64,000 bases of DNA from Leifsonia virtsii. GTDB lineage: Bacteria; Actinomycetota; Actinomycetes; Actinomycetales; Microbacteriaceae. Position 1 is the stretch's first letter. Each line of letters starts with the position of its first letter. The notes beneath the pieces were generated by a model, which searched no databases, had not been told where the DNA came from, and saw only the letters and a program-made list of their open reading frames with translations. Of this stretch, positions 1 through 6,940 are shown piece by piece. Location of the stretch: assembly GCF_030433675.1 (NCBI RefSeq), contig NZ_JAROCB010000001.1:865333-929332 (forward strand), given 5' to 3'. The position numbers and the translations under genes were made by a program.

Positions 1-560
1 TGCCGCCCGCGATCCAGGCGGCCCTCGACGCGCACGAGCCGCCTCCCGCCGGCCTCGACCCGGAGGAGCGAGGCGCCTGGGACCAGCTGGCGTTCTTCTG
101 CGCCCACGGTCTCGCCTACGCGCAGGAGATGGGCAACCGCCCCCAGACCCTGTACGCGCTCGCCGACTCCCCCGTAGGCCTGGCCGCGTGGATGCTCGAC
201 CACGACGCCCGCAGCTACGACCTGATCGCCCGCGTCTTCGCGGGTGCGGCCGAGGGTTTGAGCCGGGACGACGTGCTCGACAACGTCACGCTGTACTGGC
301 TGACCAACACGGCCGTCTCCTCCGCCCGCCTCTACTGGGAGAGCAAGCTGGCGTTCTTCGCGCCGAAGGGCGTCACCCTGCCGGTCGGCGTGAGCGTGTT
401 CCCGGACGAGATCTACGCCGCCCCACGCAGCTGGGCGACCGCGGCCTACCCGAACCTGGTGCACTTCAACCGTCTCGACCGCGGCACGCACTTCGCCGCG
501 TGGGAGCAGCCGGAGCTGTTCTCGTCGGAGGTCCGCGCCACCTTCCGGTCGCTGCGCTGA
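1..560 (+). CDS. Epoxide hydrolase-like alpha/beta hydrolase, C-terminal part (5' end outside window)
   Basis: The reading frame is open from base 3, so the gene begins before the window; only about 185 C-terminal residues are present. They match the C-terminal half of the epoxide hydrolase family that carries an N-terminal EHN domain: a helical lid region (LADSPVGLAAWMLD), a conserved TLYWLTNTAVSSARLYWE stretch, and a final GTHFAAWEQP in which the histidine is the expected catalytic base. The nucleophile and oxyanion residues lie upstream and cannot be checked. The next hydrolase gene starts 4 bases after the stop, so the two are probably co-transcribed. The true substrate is unknown; family members act on epoxides or related esters. 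Confidence 0.85.
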   Translation, partial: PPAIQAALDAHEPPPAGLDPEERGAWDQLAFFCAHGLAYAQEMGNRPQTLYALADSPVGLAAWMLDHDARSYDLIARVFAGAAEGLSRDDVLDNVTLYWLTNTAVSSARLYWESKLAFFAPKGVTLPVGVSVFPDEIYAAPRSWATAAYPNLVHFNRLDRGTHFAAWEQPELFSSEVRATFRSLR

Positions 561-564
561 GCGG

Positions 565-1503
565 GTGCGGCGGATGGAACCCCTGCTCCGCATCCACGCC
601 GGCGACCTGGAGGTCGGGTACAGCGACACGGGCCCGCGGGACGGCGACGCCGTGCTACTGCTGCACGGATGGCCGTACGACATTCACAGCTTCGAGGAGG
701 TCGCGCCCGCCCTGGCCGGAACCGGGTTCCGGGTGGTCGTGCCGTATCTCCGCGGGTACGGCACGACCGCCTTCCTCGACCCGGCCACGCTGCGGAGCGG
801 TCAGCCGGCCGCCCTGGCACAGGATGCGGTCGCCCTGCTCGACGCCCTCGGCATCGACACGGCGATCGTCGCCGGCTGCGACTGGGGCGCCCGGACGACC
901 AACATCCTGGCGGCGCTCCGGCCGGACCGGGTCGCCGGGCAGGTCACCGCGAGCGGTTACCTCGTCGCGGGGCAGGCCGCCAACGCGCACCCGCTGCATC
1001 CGGTCGACGAGCTCACCTGGTGGTACCAGTTCTACTTCGCGACCGAGCGCGGCCGGGAGGGGTACGACCGGTACCGGGACGAGTTCGCCCGCCTGATCTG
1101 GCGCACCGCGTCGCCGCGCTGGGCCTTCGACGACGCCGCCTTCGAGCGCAGCCGGCCGTCGTTCGCCAACCCCGATCACGTCGCCATCGTCATCCACAAC
1201 TACCGTTGGCGGCTCGGCCTCGCCGCGGGCGATCCGCGGTACGACGAGTGGGAGGCGCGCATCGCCGAGCGACCGACGATCGGCGTGCCCGCGATCACGC
1301 TCGAAGGGGACGCGAACGGCGCCTTCCACCTCGACCCCGCCGCCTACCGCGACCGGTTCACCGGGCCGTACGAGCACCGTTCGGTGACCGGCGGCGTCGG
1401 CCACAACCTGCCGCAGGAGGCCCCGGACGCGTTCGCGCAGGCCGTCATCGACGTGGCGCAGCGAGCCGCCGAGCACACAGCGGAGGCGTCCGGTGTCCGC
1501 TGA
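565..1503 (+). CDS. Alpha/beta-fold hydrolase (Asp-nucleophile type)
   Basis: This is a 312-residue soluble alpha/beta hydrolase. The oxyanion motif HGW is at residues 34-36, the nucleophile elbow GCDWG at 104-108 puts an aspartate (D106) in the nucleophile position, and GGVGHNLPQEAP near residue 280 supplies the histidine. An Asp nucleophile is typical of haloalkane dehalogenases and epoxide hydrolases rather than serine esterases. The start taken is GTG; an in-frame ATG at 574 is an alternative three codons later. It follows the upstream hydrolase by 4 bases and overlaps the next gene by 11 bases, so the three form one operon. The actual substrate cannot be told from sequence. Confidence 0.85.
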   Translation: MRRMEPLLRIHAGDLEVGYSDTGPRDGDAVLLLHGWPYDIHSFEEVAPALAGTGFRVVVPYLRGYGTTAFLDPATLRSGQPAALAQDAVALLDALGIDTAIVAGCDWGARTTNILAALRPDRVAGQVTASGYLVAGQAANAHPLHPVDELTWWYQFYFATERGREGYDRYRDEFARLIWRTASPRWAFDDAAFERSRPSFANPDHVAIVIHNYRWRLGLAAGDPRYDEWEARIAERPTIGVPAITLEGDANGAFHLDPAAYRDRFTGPYEHRSVTGGVGHNLPQEAPDAFAQAVIDVAQRAAEHTAEASGVR

Positions 1504-2530
1504 CCGTCCCCACGCGCCGTTCCGGACGCTGGCGCACCGCCTCGCGGGCGACCGGGAGGAGCTGCCCGACGAGGGCCGGCTGCCCCCGTTCTCCCGGGCC
1601 ACCGGCTGGCTGAACAGCGAGCCGCTCACCCCGGGCGCGCTACGGGGCCGGGCCGTGCTCGTCGACTTCTGGACGTACACCTGCGTGAACTGGCTGCGCA
1701 CCCTCCCGTACCTGCGGGCCTGGCACGAGAAGTACGCGGCCGCGGGCCTGACGATCGTCGGCGTGCACACGCCCGAGTTCGGCTTCGAGCACGAGCGGCG
1801 CAACGTCACCGAGCGCACCAGCGCCCTCGGCGTCCGGTATCCCGTCGCCGTCGACGACGACTACGGCGTCTGGGAGGACTTCGCCAACCACTACTGGCCT
1901 GCCCTCTACCTCGCCGGCGCCGACGGCCGCCTGCGCTACCACCACTTCGGCGAGGGCGAGTACGCGCGGACGGAGATGATGATCCAGCGCCTGCTGATGG
2001 ACGCCGGCGCGACGGACCTCGATCCGGACCTGGTCATGGTCGACCCGCACGGCCTCGAAGTGGCCGCCGACTGGTCCCACCTCCGCTCGCCCGAGACCTA
2101 CCTCGGTTACGCCCAGAGCAGCGGGTTCGTCTCGGAGGCGGCGGACCGCTACGATCGCTCCACCTCGTACGCCGGCTCGACCGCGCTCCCGCCGAACGCC
2201 TGGGATCTGACCGGGAGATGGACGCAGGCCCGCCATGCGGCCGTGCTCGACGAGGCAGGGGGAAGCGTCGCGTTCGCCTTCCACGCCCGCGACGCGAACC
2301 TCGTGCTGGGTCCGACCCCGCCGGGCGCCCGCATCCCGTTCGAGGTGCGGCTCGACGGCCGGCCGCCGGGCGACGCCCACGGGACGGACGTGGACGCGGA
2401 GGGCCGGGGCGTGCTCGACCGGCAGGACACGCTGCAGCTGATCCGGCAGCCGGGTGCTGTGCGGGACGCGGTGCTGCAGGTGCGGTTCGGAGCCGCGGGC
2501 GCGGAGGCGTACTGCTTCACCTTCGGGTGA
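1493..2530 (+). CDS. Thioredoxin-like (redoxin) family protein with C-terminal extra domain
   Basis: This is a 345-residue protein starting at GTG, with GGAGG six bases upstream inside the previous gene. Residues about 40-180 form a thioredoxin fold of the kind fused to DipZ/CcdA: FWTYTCVNWLRTLPYL, then GVHTPEFGFEHE and WPALYL. The usual CxxC is CxxW (C64, W67), so it keeps one cysteine and is unlikely to act as a normal dithiol oxidoreductase; a peroxiredoxin-like or single-thiol role is possible. The C-terminal half (about 185-345) has the SPETYLGY motif that accompanies this redoxin type. No signal peptide or membrane segment is visible. It is the last gene of the operon with the two hydrolases. 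Confidence 0.85.
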   Translation: MSADRPHAPFRTLAHRLAGDREELPDEGRLPPFSRATGWLNSEPLTPGALRGRAVLVDFWTYTCVNWLRTLPYLRAWHEKYAAAGLTIVGVHTPEFGFEHERRNVTERTSALGVRYPVAVDDDYGVWEDFANHYWPALYLAGADGRLRYHHFGEGEYARTEMMIQRLLMDAGATDLDPDLVMVDPHGLEVAADWSHLRSPETYLGYAQSSGFVSEAADRYDRSTSYAGSTALPPNAWDLTGRWTQARHAAVLDEAGGSVAFAFHARDANLVLGPTPPGARIPFEVRLDGRPPGDAHGTDVDAEGRGVLDRQDTLQLIRQPGAVRDAVLQVRFGAAGAEAYCFTFG

Positions 2531-2537
2531 TGCGCTG

Positions 2538-3386
2538 TCACGCGATCCCGTGCCGCAGCGCGTACGCGGTCGCCTCGCTCCTGCGGGCGACCCCGATCTT
2601 CCGGTACAGGCTGGTGATGTGGCGTTCCACCGTCCGGTCGCTCAGCCACATCACCCCGGCAATCTCCTTGTTGCTGAGCCCCTGCGCGAGCAGCCCGAGC
2701 ACCTCCAGTTCGCGCCGGGTGAGGGCCGCCGCCGTCGCCGGGTCCACGTACGGTGGCCGCGGGCCGACCTCGACCGTGCCACCGGCGAACGCCTGTGTCG
2801 TGACACCGGCGTCGGCATCGCCGTCGTGCAGCGCGTCCGCCGCCTCCCGCACCCGGCGGGAGACGGCGGCCAGCGCCGGCGTCACCTCGTCGAGCAGAGA
2901 CCGGAGTTCGCTGCTCCGCCGGGCGAGCTCGCGCTCGGCCTCGCGCCGCGCGCGCTGCTCCGCGACGAGCCGGCGGGCGGTGTGCAGGGCGATGGCGGCC
3001 TGCCCGACCGCGACCCTCAGCAGGTGCGTCTCGCGCTCGGTCGGGAAGTCGGCCCGGTCGGCGGACGCCACCACCAGTCCGCTCCCCCACGGCAGCGCCA
3101 GCGCCAGGGTCGCCAGCCGCGCGATCCCGCCCTCGTCGCCCTCCCTCTCGCCGAGCGCAGCCTTCAGCATCCGCGGCGGGTCCGAGCCGGCCGGCCGCCA
3201 CGCCTCCAGCGGCGATCCGGCGCCCGGAGTGTCGAAGCGGGCGTACACCGCATCCAGCCGGAGCATCCCGACGAGAACGCCGAGCAGGCCGTCCGCGATC
3301 TCCGCAGGCGGGTGGCCGACCCAGAGCGACGGGAGGGCGAGCAGCGCGCCCAGGTCGCGCATCCACCGCCGCTCGTCGTCGTCCAT
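2538..3386 (-). CDS. LuxR-type HTH transcriptional regulator without receiver domain
   Basis: The product is 282 residues. The C-terminal 65 residues are a clear LuxR/NarL helix-turn-helix (LTRRELEVLGLLAQGLSNKEIA, then DRTVERHITSLYRKIGV). The N-terminal 130 residues look like a GAF-type sensor, and residues about 140-175 (RRLVAEQRARREAERELARR) are a likely coiled coil. There is no phospho-acceptor receiver domain, so it is not a classical response regulator. The ATG is preceded by GGGGAG with a 7-base gap; a GTG eight codons upstream is an alternative. It converges on the redoxin gene with 7 bases between stops. Targets are unknown. Confidence 0.85.
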   Translation of the reverse strand: MDDDERRWMRDLGALLALPSLWVGHPPAEIADGLLGVLVGMLRLDAVYARFDTPGAGSPLEAWRPAGSDPPRMLKAALGEREGDEGGIARLATLALALPWGSGLVVASADRADFPTERETHLLRVAVGQAAIALHTARRLVAEQRARREAERELARRSSELRSLLDEVTPALAAVSRRVREAADALHDGDADAGVTTQAFAGGTVEVGPRPPYVDPATAAALTRRELEVLGLLAQGLSNKEIAGVMWLSDRTVERHITSLYRKIGVARRSEATAYALRHGIA

Positions 3387-3572
3387 CCGCTCACTCCCCG
3401 GCGCGCTCACGCAGGAAGTCGGAGGGCGGCACGACGAACGGGCTCTCCTGCAGCTCGTCCGCTCCCATTCCGGCTCCCGCCCCGCGACGGTTGGAGGGTA
3501 GCCCAGCCGCCGCAGCGTGCACAACGGCGACCGACCGTTCCGCCGTGCTCGCGGTGCCACTACGCTCGCAGC

Positions 3573-3677
3573 ATGACGAACAAGACCCCGCGCGAAGAAG
3601 AGATCCAGAAGGAGCAGGAGGCGAAGGACGCCGAGAAGGAGCGTCTGGAGCAGGAGGAGGAGCGCCGACTGCGCTGA
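3573..3677 (+). CDS. Possible 34-residue highly charged small protein
   Basis: A short frame encodes 34 residues that are almost all Glu, Lys, Arg, Asp and Gln (starts MTNKTPREEE, ends EEERRLR), predicted to be one long charged helix. A TACGCT box at 3561-3566 lies six bases before the ATG, the spacing expected for a leaderless actinobacterial mRNA; other genes in this window show the same arrangement. Composition alone could be chance in G+C-rich DNA, but the promoter-like box and clean frame favour a gene. Its function is unknown. It stands alone between the divergent LuxR-type gene and the rtcB leader. Confidence 0.5.
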   Translation: MTNKTPREEEIQKEQEAKDAEKERLEQEEERRLR

Positions 3678-3684
3678 CCGCCTC

Positions 3685-3714
3685 TTGCCCCGGGGTGCGA
3701 CGACCCGGTACAGT
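3685..3714 (+). promoter_or_regulatory. Candidate promoter of the rtcB leader transcript
   Basis: TTGCCC (3685-3690), an 18-base spacer and TACAGT (3709-3714) form a plausible sigma-A promoter. Transcription would begin near 3721, just before a small hairpin (TGCGCC, loop AGAA, GGCGCA at 3724-3739). The region was read by eye only. Confidence 0.45.
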
Positions 3715-3779
3715 CGTGAACCTTGCGCCAGAAGGCGCAGGCAGCCCACGCTGAAGAACGCCGAGCGGAAGGACACGCG

Positions 3780-3851
3780 ATGAGTCACCTGCAGTATCAG
3801 CAGCTCGACAAGCGCGCCTTCCGCGCGCTCGAGCGTCCCCGGGGTCTGTAG
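3780..3851 (+). CDS. Possible 23-residue leader peptide upstream of rtcB
   Basis: A tiny frame begins at ATG 3780 with a strong ribosome-binding site, GGAAGGA, ending six bases upstream, and ends at TAG. The peptide reads MSHLQYQQLDKRAFRALERP plus RGL. Eleven bases after the stop comes a strong hairpin, and rtcB follows about 120 bases later. Position and size fit a regulatory leader peptide, but no run of a single amino acid points to a specific attenuation signal. It may instead be a free small protein. There is no evidence beyond the start site and context. Confidence 0.45.
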   Translation: MSHLQYQQLDKRAFRALERPRGL

Positions 3852-3862
3852 CACCACTGCCG

Positions 3863-3890
3863 CAGCCCCGTCGTTCGAGGACCGGGGCTG
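3863..3890 (+). terminator. Strong hairpin between leader ORF and rtcB (terminator or attenuator)
   Basis: CAGCCCCG (3863-3870) pairs perfectly with CGGGGCTG (3883-3890), and the stem can extend inward by TC/GA with one bulged G around the loop GTTCGAG. Only a weak T-rich stretch (TCCATCCTT) follows. It could end the leader transcript or control read-through into rtcB. Confidence 0.5.
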
Positions 3891-3972
3891 TCCATCCTTC
3901 GCGTCTCCCTGCCGGGAGCTCTCGCGTCGGTCCGGCCGTCCCGGCCGCACACCGATGAGAGACGAAAGGATC

Positions 3973-5148
3973 ATGGAAAGAATCTCGAACCGCCTGCTGA
4001 GCTGGGCCTCCCTCCTGGAGGACTCCACGCGCGAGCAGGCGGTCACCACCTCGCGGATGCCGTTCATCCACCCGCACCTCGCCCTGATGCCGGATGCGCA
4101 CCTGGGCCTCGGCGCGACGGTCGGCTCGGTCATCCCGACGCTCGGCGCGATCATGCCGGCGGCCGTCGGGGTCGACATCGGCTGCGGGATGATCGCCGTG
4201 CGCACGCAGTTCACGCGCGACGACGTCGCCGCGGTCGCGAAGCCGCTCTCCGTGCTGCGCGCCGACATCGAGCGGGCCATCCCGCTCTCCGCCGGCGCGC
4301 GCAACCGGAAGATCGTCGCCACCGCGGAGCCCCGCATCGCGGAGCTGACGCTCCTCGCCGAGGAGGCCGGCTTCGACCCGGCGGAGCACCGCAAGGACTG
4401 GGAGCTGCAGCTGGGCACGCTCGGCTCCGGCAACCACTTCATCGAGGTCAGCCTCGACGAGGACGGCAACGTGTGGTTGTTCCTGCACTCCGGCTCCCGC
4501 GGCGTGGGCAACCGGATCGCCGGGCACCACATCCGGGTCGCCCAGGAGCTGATGCGCCGCTGGTGGATCGAGCTCCCGGACAAGGACCTCGCCTACCTCA
4601 TCGAAGGCACGCCGGAGTTCGACGCCTACATCGCCCAGCTGCGGTGGGCGCAGCACTTCGCGCTGCTGAACCGCGAGGAGATGATGGACCGGGTGGTGCG
4701 GCAGACGTCCGAGTGGTTCGGGACGCCGGTCGTCGAGCAGGAGCGCATCAACTGCCACCACAACTTCACGGAGCGGGAGCACCACTTCGGGAAGGACGTG
4801 TGGGTGTCCAGGAAGGGCGCGATCTCGGCGCGACCCGGGCAGCCGGGCCTGATCCCGGGCTCGATGGGCACAGCGTCGTACGTCGTGGCCGGGAAGGGCG
4901 ACCCGTTGTCGCTGCACTCGTCGCCGCACGGAGCCGGTCGGCAGTTCTCGAGGTCGGCCGCGCGTAAGCGGTTCACGGTGGAGGAGCTGCGGGAGGCGAT
5001 GGCCGGCATCGAGTTCCGTGACACCGACGCGTTCCTCGACGAGATCCCGCAGGCCTACAAGCCGATCGACCGGGTGATGGCGGACGCCGCCGACCTGGTC
5101 GAGGTGCGGCACACCCTCCGCCAGCTCGTCAACGTGAAGGGCGACTGA
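3973..5148 (+). CDS. rtcB: RtcB family RNA-splicing/RNA-repair ligase
   Basis: This is a 391-residue GTP-dependent RNA ligase that joins 2',3'-cyclic phosphate (or 3'-phosphate) ends to 5'-OH ends, used in tRNA and RNA repair. Signature stretches are VGVDIGCGMIAV with the metal-binding cysteine, LGSGNHFIEV, INCHHNFTER, IPGSMGTASYVV and SSPHGAGR, and the C-terminal AYKPIDRVM. The ATG at 3973 (MERISNRLLSWAS) is preferred because homologues begin there; an in-frame ATG at 3955 is possible. No rtcA or rtcR neighbour is present. Its 3' end overlaps the convergent acetyltransferase gene by 20 bases. Regulation by the unusual leader upstream is inferred. Confidence 0.92.
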   Translation: MERISNRLLSWASLLEDSTREQAVTTSRMPFIHPHLALMPDAHLGLGATVGSVIPTLGAIMPAAVGVDIGCGMIAVRTQFTRDDVAAVAKPLSVLRADIERAIPLSAGARNRKIVATAEPRIAELTLLAEEAGFDPAEHRKDWELQLGTLGSGNHFIEVSLDEDGNVWLFLHSGSRGVGNRIAGHHIRVAQELMRRWWIELPDKDLAYLIEGTPEFDAYIAQLRWAQHFALLNREEMMDRVVRQTSEWFGTPVVEQERINCHHNFTEREHHFGKDVWVSRKGAISARPGQPGLIPGSMGTASYVVAGKGDPLSLHSSPHGAGRQFSRSAARKRFTVEELREAMAGIEFRDTDAFLDEIPQAYKPIDRVMADAADLVEVRHTLRQLVNVKGD

Positions 5149-5761
5149 CCGGCGCGGGCGGCACGTCACGCCACATGGTCGTGACGGCCGCCCCGTCGAT
5201 CACGGAGCGGAACCCGCCCACCGGGCGGAAGCCCGCGCGGCGGTAGCGGTGGTCGTTGGCGGGGTTCGTCGACTCGAGGTAAGCCGGGATGCCCTGCTCG
5301 TCGGAGCGCGCCAGCGTCTCGGCGAGCAGGGCCTGGCCGATGCCGCGACCGCGGTGCGCCGGATGCGTCGCGAGCAGGCTGAGATACCGGTGGGGCGGTT
5401 CGTGCGGGTGCGTCTCCTCGAACCGTTCCCAGAGCCGTTGGTAGGCCTCGAAGCGTTCCGGCGTCAGCGTCCGCTCCATCAGGGCGTCTAGTGCCGTCTC
5501 CTGGGTCTCGATCAGCTCCGGCACGCCCGGGGGGAGCCACACGGCGACCGTCGCGACCTCGCCGTCCGGTTCGTTCACGAGCCGGACGAAGCCGTGCGGC
5601 ACCGCGCCGTCGACGAAGAACCGCCAGAACGACTCCAGGTGCCCTGTGCCTCCGTCTGCCGCTTCGAGCGCCGGACCCCACACCGGGTCGTCGCGGAAGG
5701 CGAGCGCGATGGTGGTGGCGATCGCGGCCGCATCCTGCGGCTCGGCGGGGCGGCTCTGCAT
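5129..5761 (-). CDS. GNAT family N-acetyltransferase
   Basis: The product is a 210-residue acetyltransferase starting MQSRPAEPQDAAAIAT. The acetyl-CoA-binding motif A is plain near residues 140-155 (LATHPAHRGRGIGQALL), followed by the YLESTNPANDHRYRRAGF segment typical of the family. Family members transfer an acetyl group from acetyl-CoA to an amine; the substrate here is unknown. A longer frame exists upstream but it reads through the tRNA-Ala gene and is not real coding sequence. The 3' end overlaps rtcB by 20 bases in the convergent orientation. Confidence 0.85.
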   Translation of the reverse strand: MQSRPAEPQDAAAIATTIALAFRDDPVWGPALEAADGGTGHLESFWRFFVDGAVPHGFVRLVNEPDGEVATVAVWLPPGVPELIETQETALDALMERTLTPERFEAYQRLWERFEETHPHEPPHRYLSLLATHPAHRGRGIGQALLAETLARSDEQGIPAYLESTNPANDHRYRRAGFRPVGGFRSVIDGAAVTTMWRDVPPAPVSRPSR

Positions 5762-5914
5762 GCCTGAACTGTACCGAGACGTCGGGCAGAACAAGAACCC
5801 CCTGCGGTGCGCTCCGCGCTCGGCGCTCCGTCGGACATTCGGGCGATCCGCCTCCAGATCTCCGACGGAAGGCAGCCCAGCAGGAGATTCGAACGTTCGA
5901 TCGCTCACCAGGCC

Positions 5915-5950
5915 AAGCAAGAAGCCCCCGGCCGATGGCCGAGGGCTTCC
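5915..5950 (-). terminator. Intrinsic terminator after tRNA-Ala
   Basis: Reading the minus strand, GAAGCCCTCGGCC (5937-5949) and GGCCGGGGGCTTC (5921-5933) form a 13-bp stem with one wobble-type position and a three-base loop, followed by TTGCTTGG. It lies 6 bases beyond the tRNA CCA end and should stop transcription there. Confidence 0.75.
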
Positions 5951-5955
5951 GGAAA

Positions 5956-6031
5956 TGGTGGATCTGAGGGGACTCGAACCCCTGACCCCCTGCATGCCAT
6001 GCAGGTGCGCTACCAGCTGCGCCACAGACCC
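5956..6031 (-). tRNA. tRNA-Ala (anticodon GGC)
   Basis: The minus strand folds into a full cloverleaf. The acceptor stem GGGTCTG pairs with CAGATCC, the anticodon stem CCTGC/GCAGG encloses loop ATGGCAT with anticodon GGC (codon GCC), and the T-arm carries GGTTCGAGTCC. The CCA end is encoded (5956-5958). Confidence 0.95.
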
Positions 6032-6102
6032 AGAGTGTGATCCTTTCGGCCCTTCGGACCTCCCGGAACAACTCGTCCAGCGTACTACATCGCAGGCGTG
6101 AG

Positions 6103-6128
6103 AAAAAACTGAGGCGGGCTCGCGTCAG
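6103..6128 (-). terminator. Intrinsic terminator at the end of the zinc-ribbon gene
   Basis: On the minus strand CTGACGCG and CGCCTCAG pair (one mismatch) around loop AGCC and are followed directly by six T residues (6103-6108). The hairpin overlaps the stop codon of the zinc-ribbon gene. Confidence 0.7.
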
Positions 6129-6439
6129 TCGAAGAGCTCGCTGAGCCAGTTCTCGCGCTTCTTCTTGTACGGGCGCTGTCCGTAGGAGTGGTCGGAGCGC
6201 TGATCGCGGTACTGCGGCTCGGCGTATTGCGGCTCCGCGTACTGCGGCGGCGCGTACGACGGGGCGGCCGGCGCGGGAACCGGCGCGGCGGTCGGCTGAC
6301 CGGCCGTTCCGGCGCGGTCGATGATCTTGTCTAGCTCCCCGCGGTCGAGCCAGACGCCGCGGCACTCCGGGCAGTAGTCGATCTCGATGCCGTGGCGCTC
6401 GCTCATCACGAGGACGGCCTGGTCGTTCGGACACTTCAT
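6125..6439 (-). CDS. Zinc-ribbon (TFIIB-type) protein with Pro/Tyr-rich tail
   Basis: The product is about 104 residues. The N-terminus MKCPNDQ and DYCPECRGVWLDRGELDKII form the four-cysteine zinc ribbon with the hallmark WLDRGELD segment of small bacterial zinc-finger proteins. A low-complexity region rich in Pro, Ala and a repeated PQYAE unit (three copies) follows, then a basic stretch PYKKKRENWLSELFD. An upstream in-frame ATG at 6463 has a better ribosome-binding site (GAGAGG), so the protein may be eight residues longer. Its role is unknown; the fold suggests nucleic acid or protein binding. It lies downstream of rsfS and may share its transcript. Confidence 0.8.
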   Translation of the reverse strand: MKCPNDQAVLVMSERHGIEIDYCPECRGVWLDRGELDKIIDRAGTAGQPTAAPVPAPAAPSYAPPQYAEPQYAEPQYRDQRSDHSYGQRPYKKKRENWLSELFD

Positions 6440-6501
6440 GCATCCATCCAAGCGGTCGCGCATGAGAGACCTCTCAGGCGGACCCGCGAAGAGGCTGGGA
6501 G

Positions 6502-6879
6502 CTACTCCGCGCTCTCGTGCACCGGCAGCTCGATCGGGAGGGTCGGGCAGTCCTTCCACAGACGCTCGAGCGCGTAGTACATCCGGTCCTCCTCGTGGAA
6601 GACGTGCACCACGAGGTCGCCGAAGTCGAGCAGCACCCAGCGGCCCTCCCCCTTGCCCTCGCGGCGCAGGGTCTTCACGCCGGCCTCGTTGAGCCGGTCC
6701 TCCACCTCGGACGCGATGGCGATGACGTTGCGCTCGACCCGCCCGCTGACGAGCAGGAAGGCGTCGGTCAGGGGCAGCGGACCGGACACGTCGAGCGCGA
6801 CGAGGTCTTGGCCGCCCTTGGAGTCGGCTGCCGCTGCGGCCACCTGGAGGATCTCGCGGGCGTGCGGGGATGCGGTCAC
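6502..6879 (-). CDS. rsfS: Ribosomal silencing factor RsfS
   Basis: This is a 125-residue RsfS/Iojap protein. It binds ribosomal protein L14 on the 50S subunit and blocks subunit joining when nutrients are short. The family signature is clear: DLVALDVSGPLPLTDAFLLV, then RNVIAIASEVEDRL, GRWVLLDFGDLVVHVF and YYALERLWKD. Length is normal for the family. It follows nadD and the Pro/Ala-rich membrane protein on the same strand; the nadD-rsfS pairing is common in bacteria. Confidence 0.95.
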   Translation of the reverse strand: MTASPHAREILQVAAAAADSKGGQDLVALDVSGPLPLTDAFLLVSGRVERNVIAIASEVEDRLNEAGVKTLRREGKGEGRWVLLDFGDLVVHVFHEEDRMYYALERLWKDCPTLPIELPVHESAE

Positions 6880-6940
6880 GGACGGTCCTCCGGTCGCGTT
6901 CTGTGCGGGACGGGTGCGGGTCGAGCTGGGGTGCGGATGA

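Noticed and set aside
3852-3895. tRNA-like fragment in the rtcB leader (GTTCGAGGAC resembles a T-loop)
   Set aside because: The stem around it cannot form a five-base T-arm with the right G-C closing pair, and no anticodon or acceptor arm is found. A simple hairpin explains it.
5890-5899. Palindrome CGAACGTTCG as an operator
   Set aside because: It lies downstream of the tRNA-Ala terminator and upstream of the acetyltransferase without a clear promoter around it; a chance palindrome of this size cannot be excluded.
5762-6025. N-terminal extension of the acetyltransferase through the tRNA-Ala gene
   Set aside because: The added residues are the translation of the tRNA and its terminator; MQSRPAEPQD at 5761 fits the GNAT domain start.
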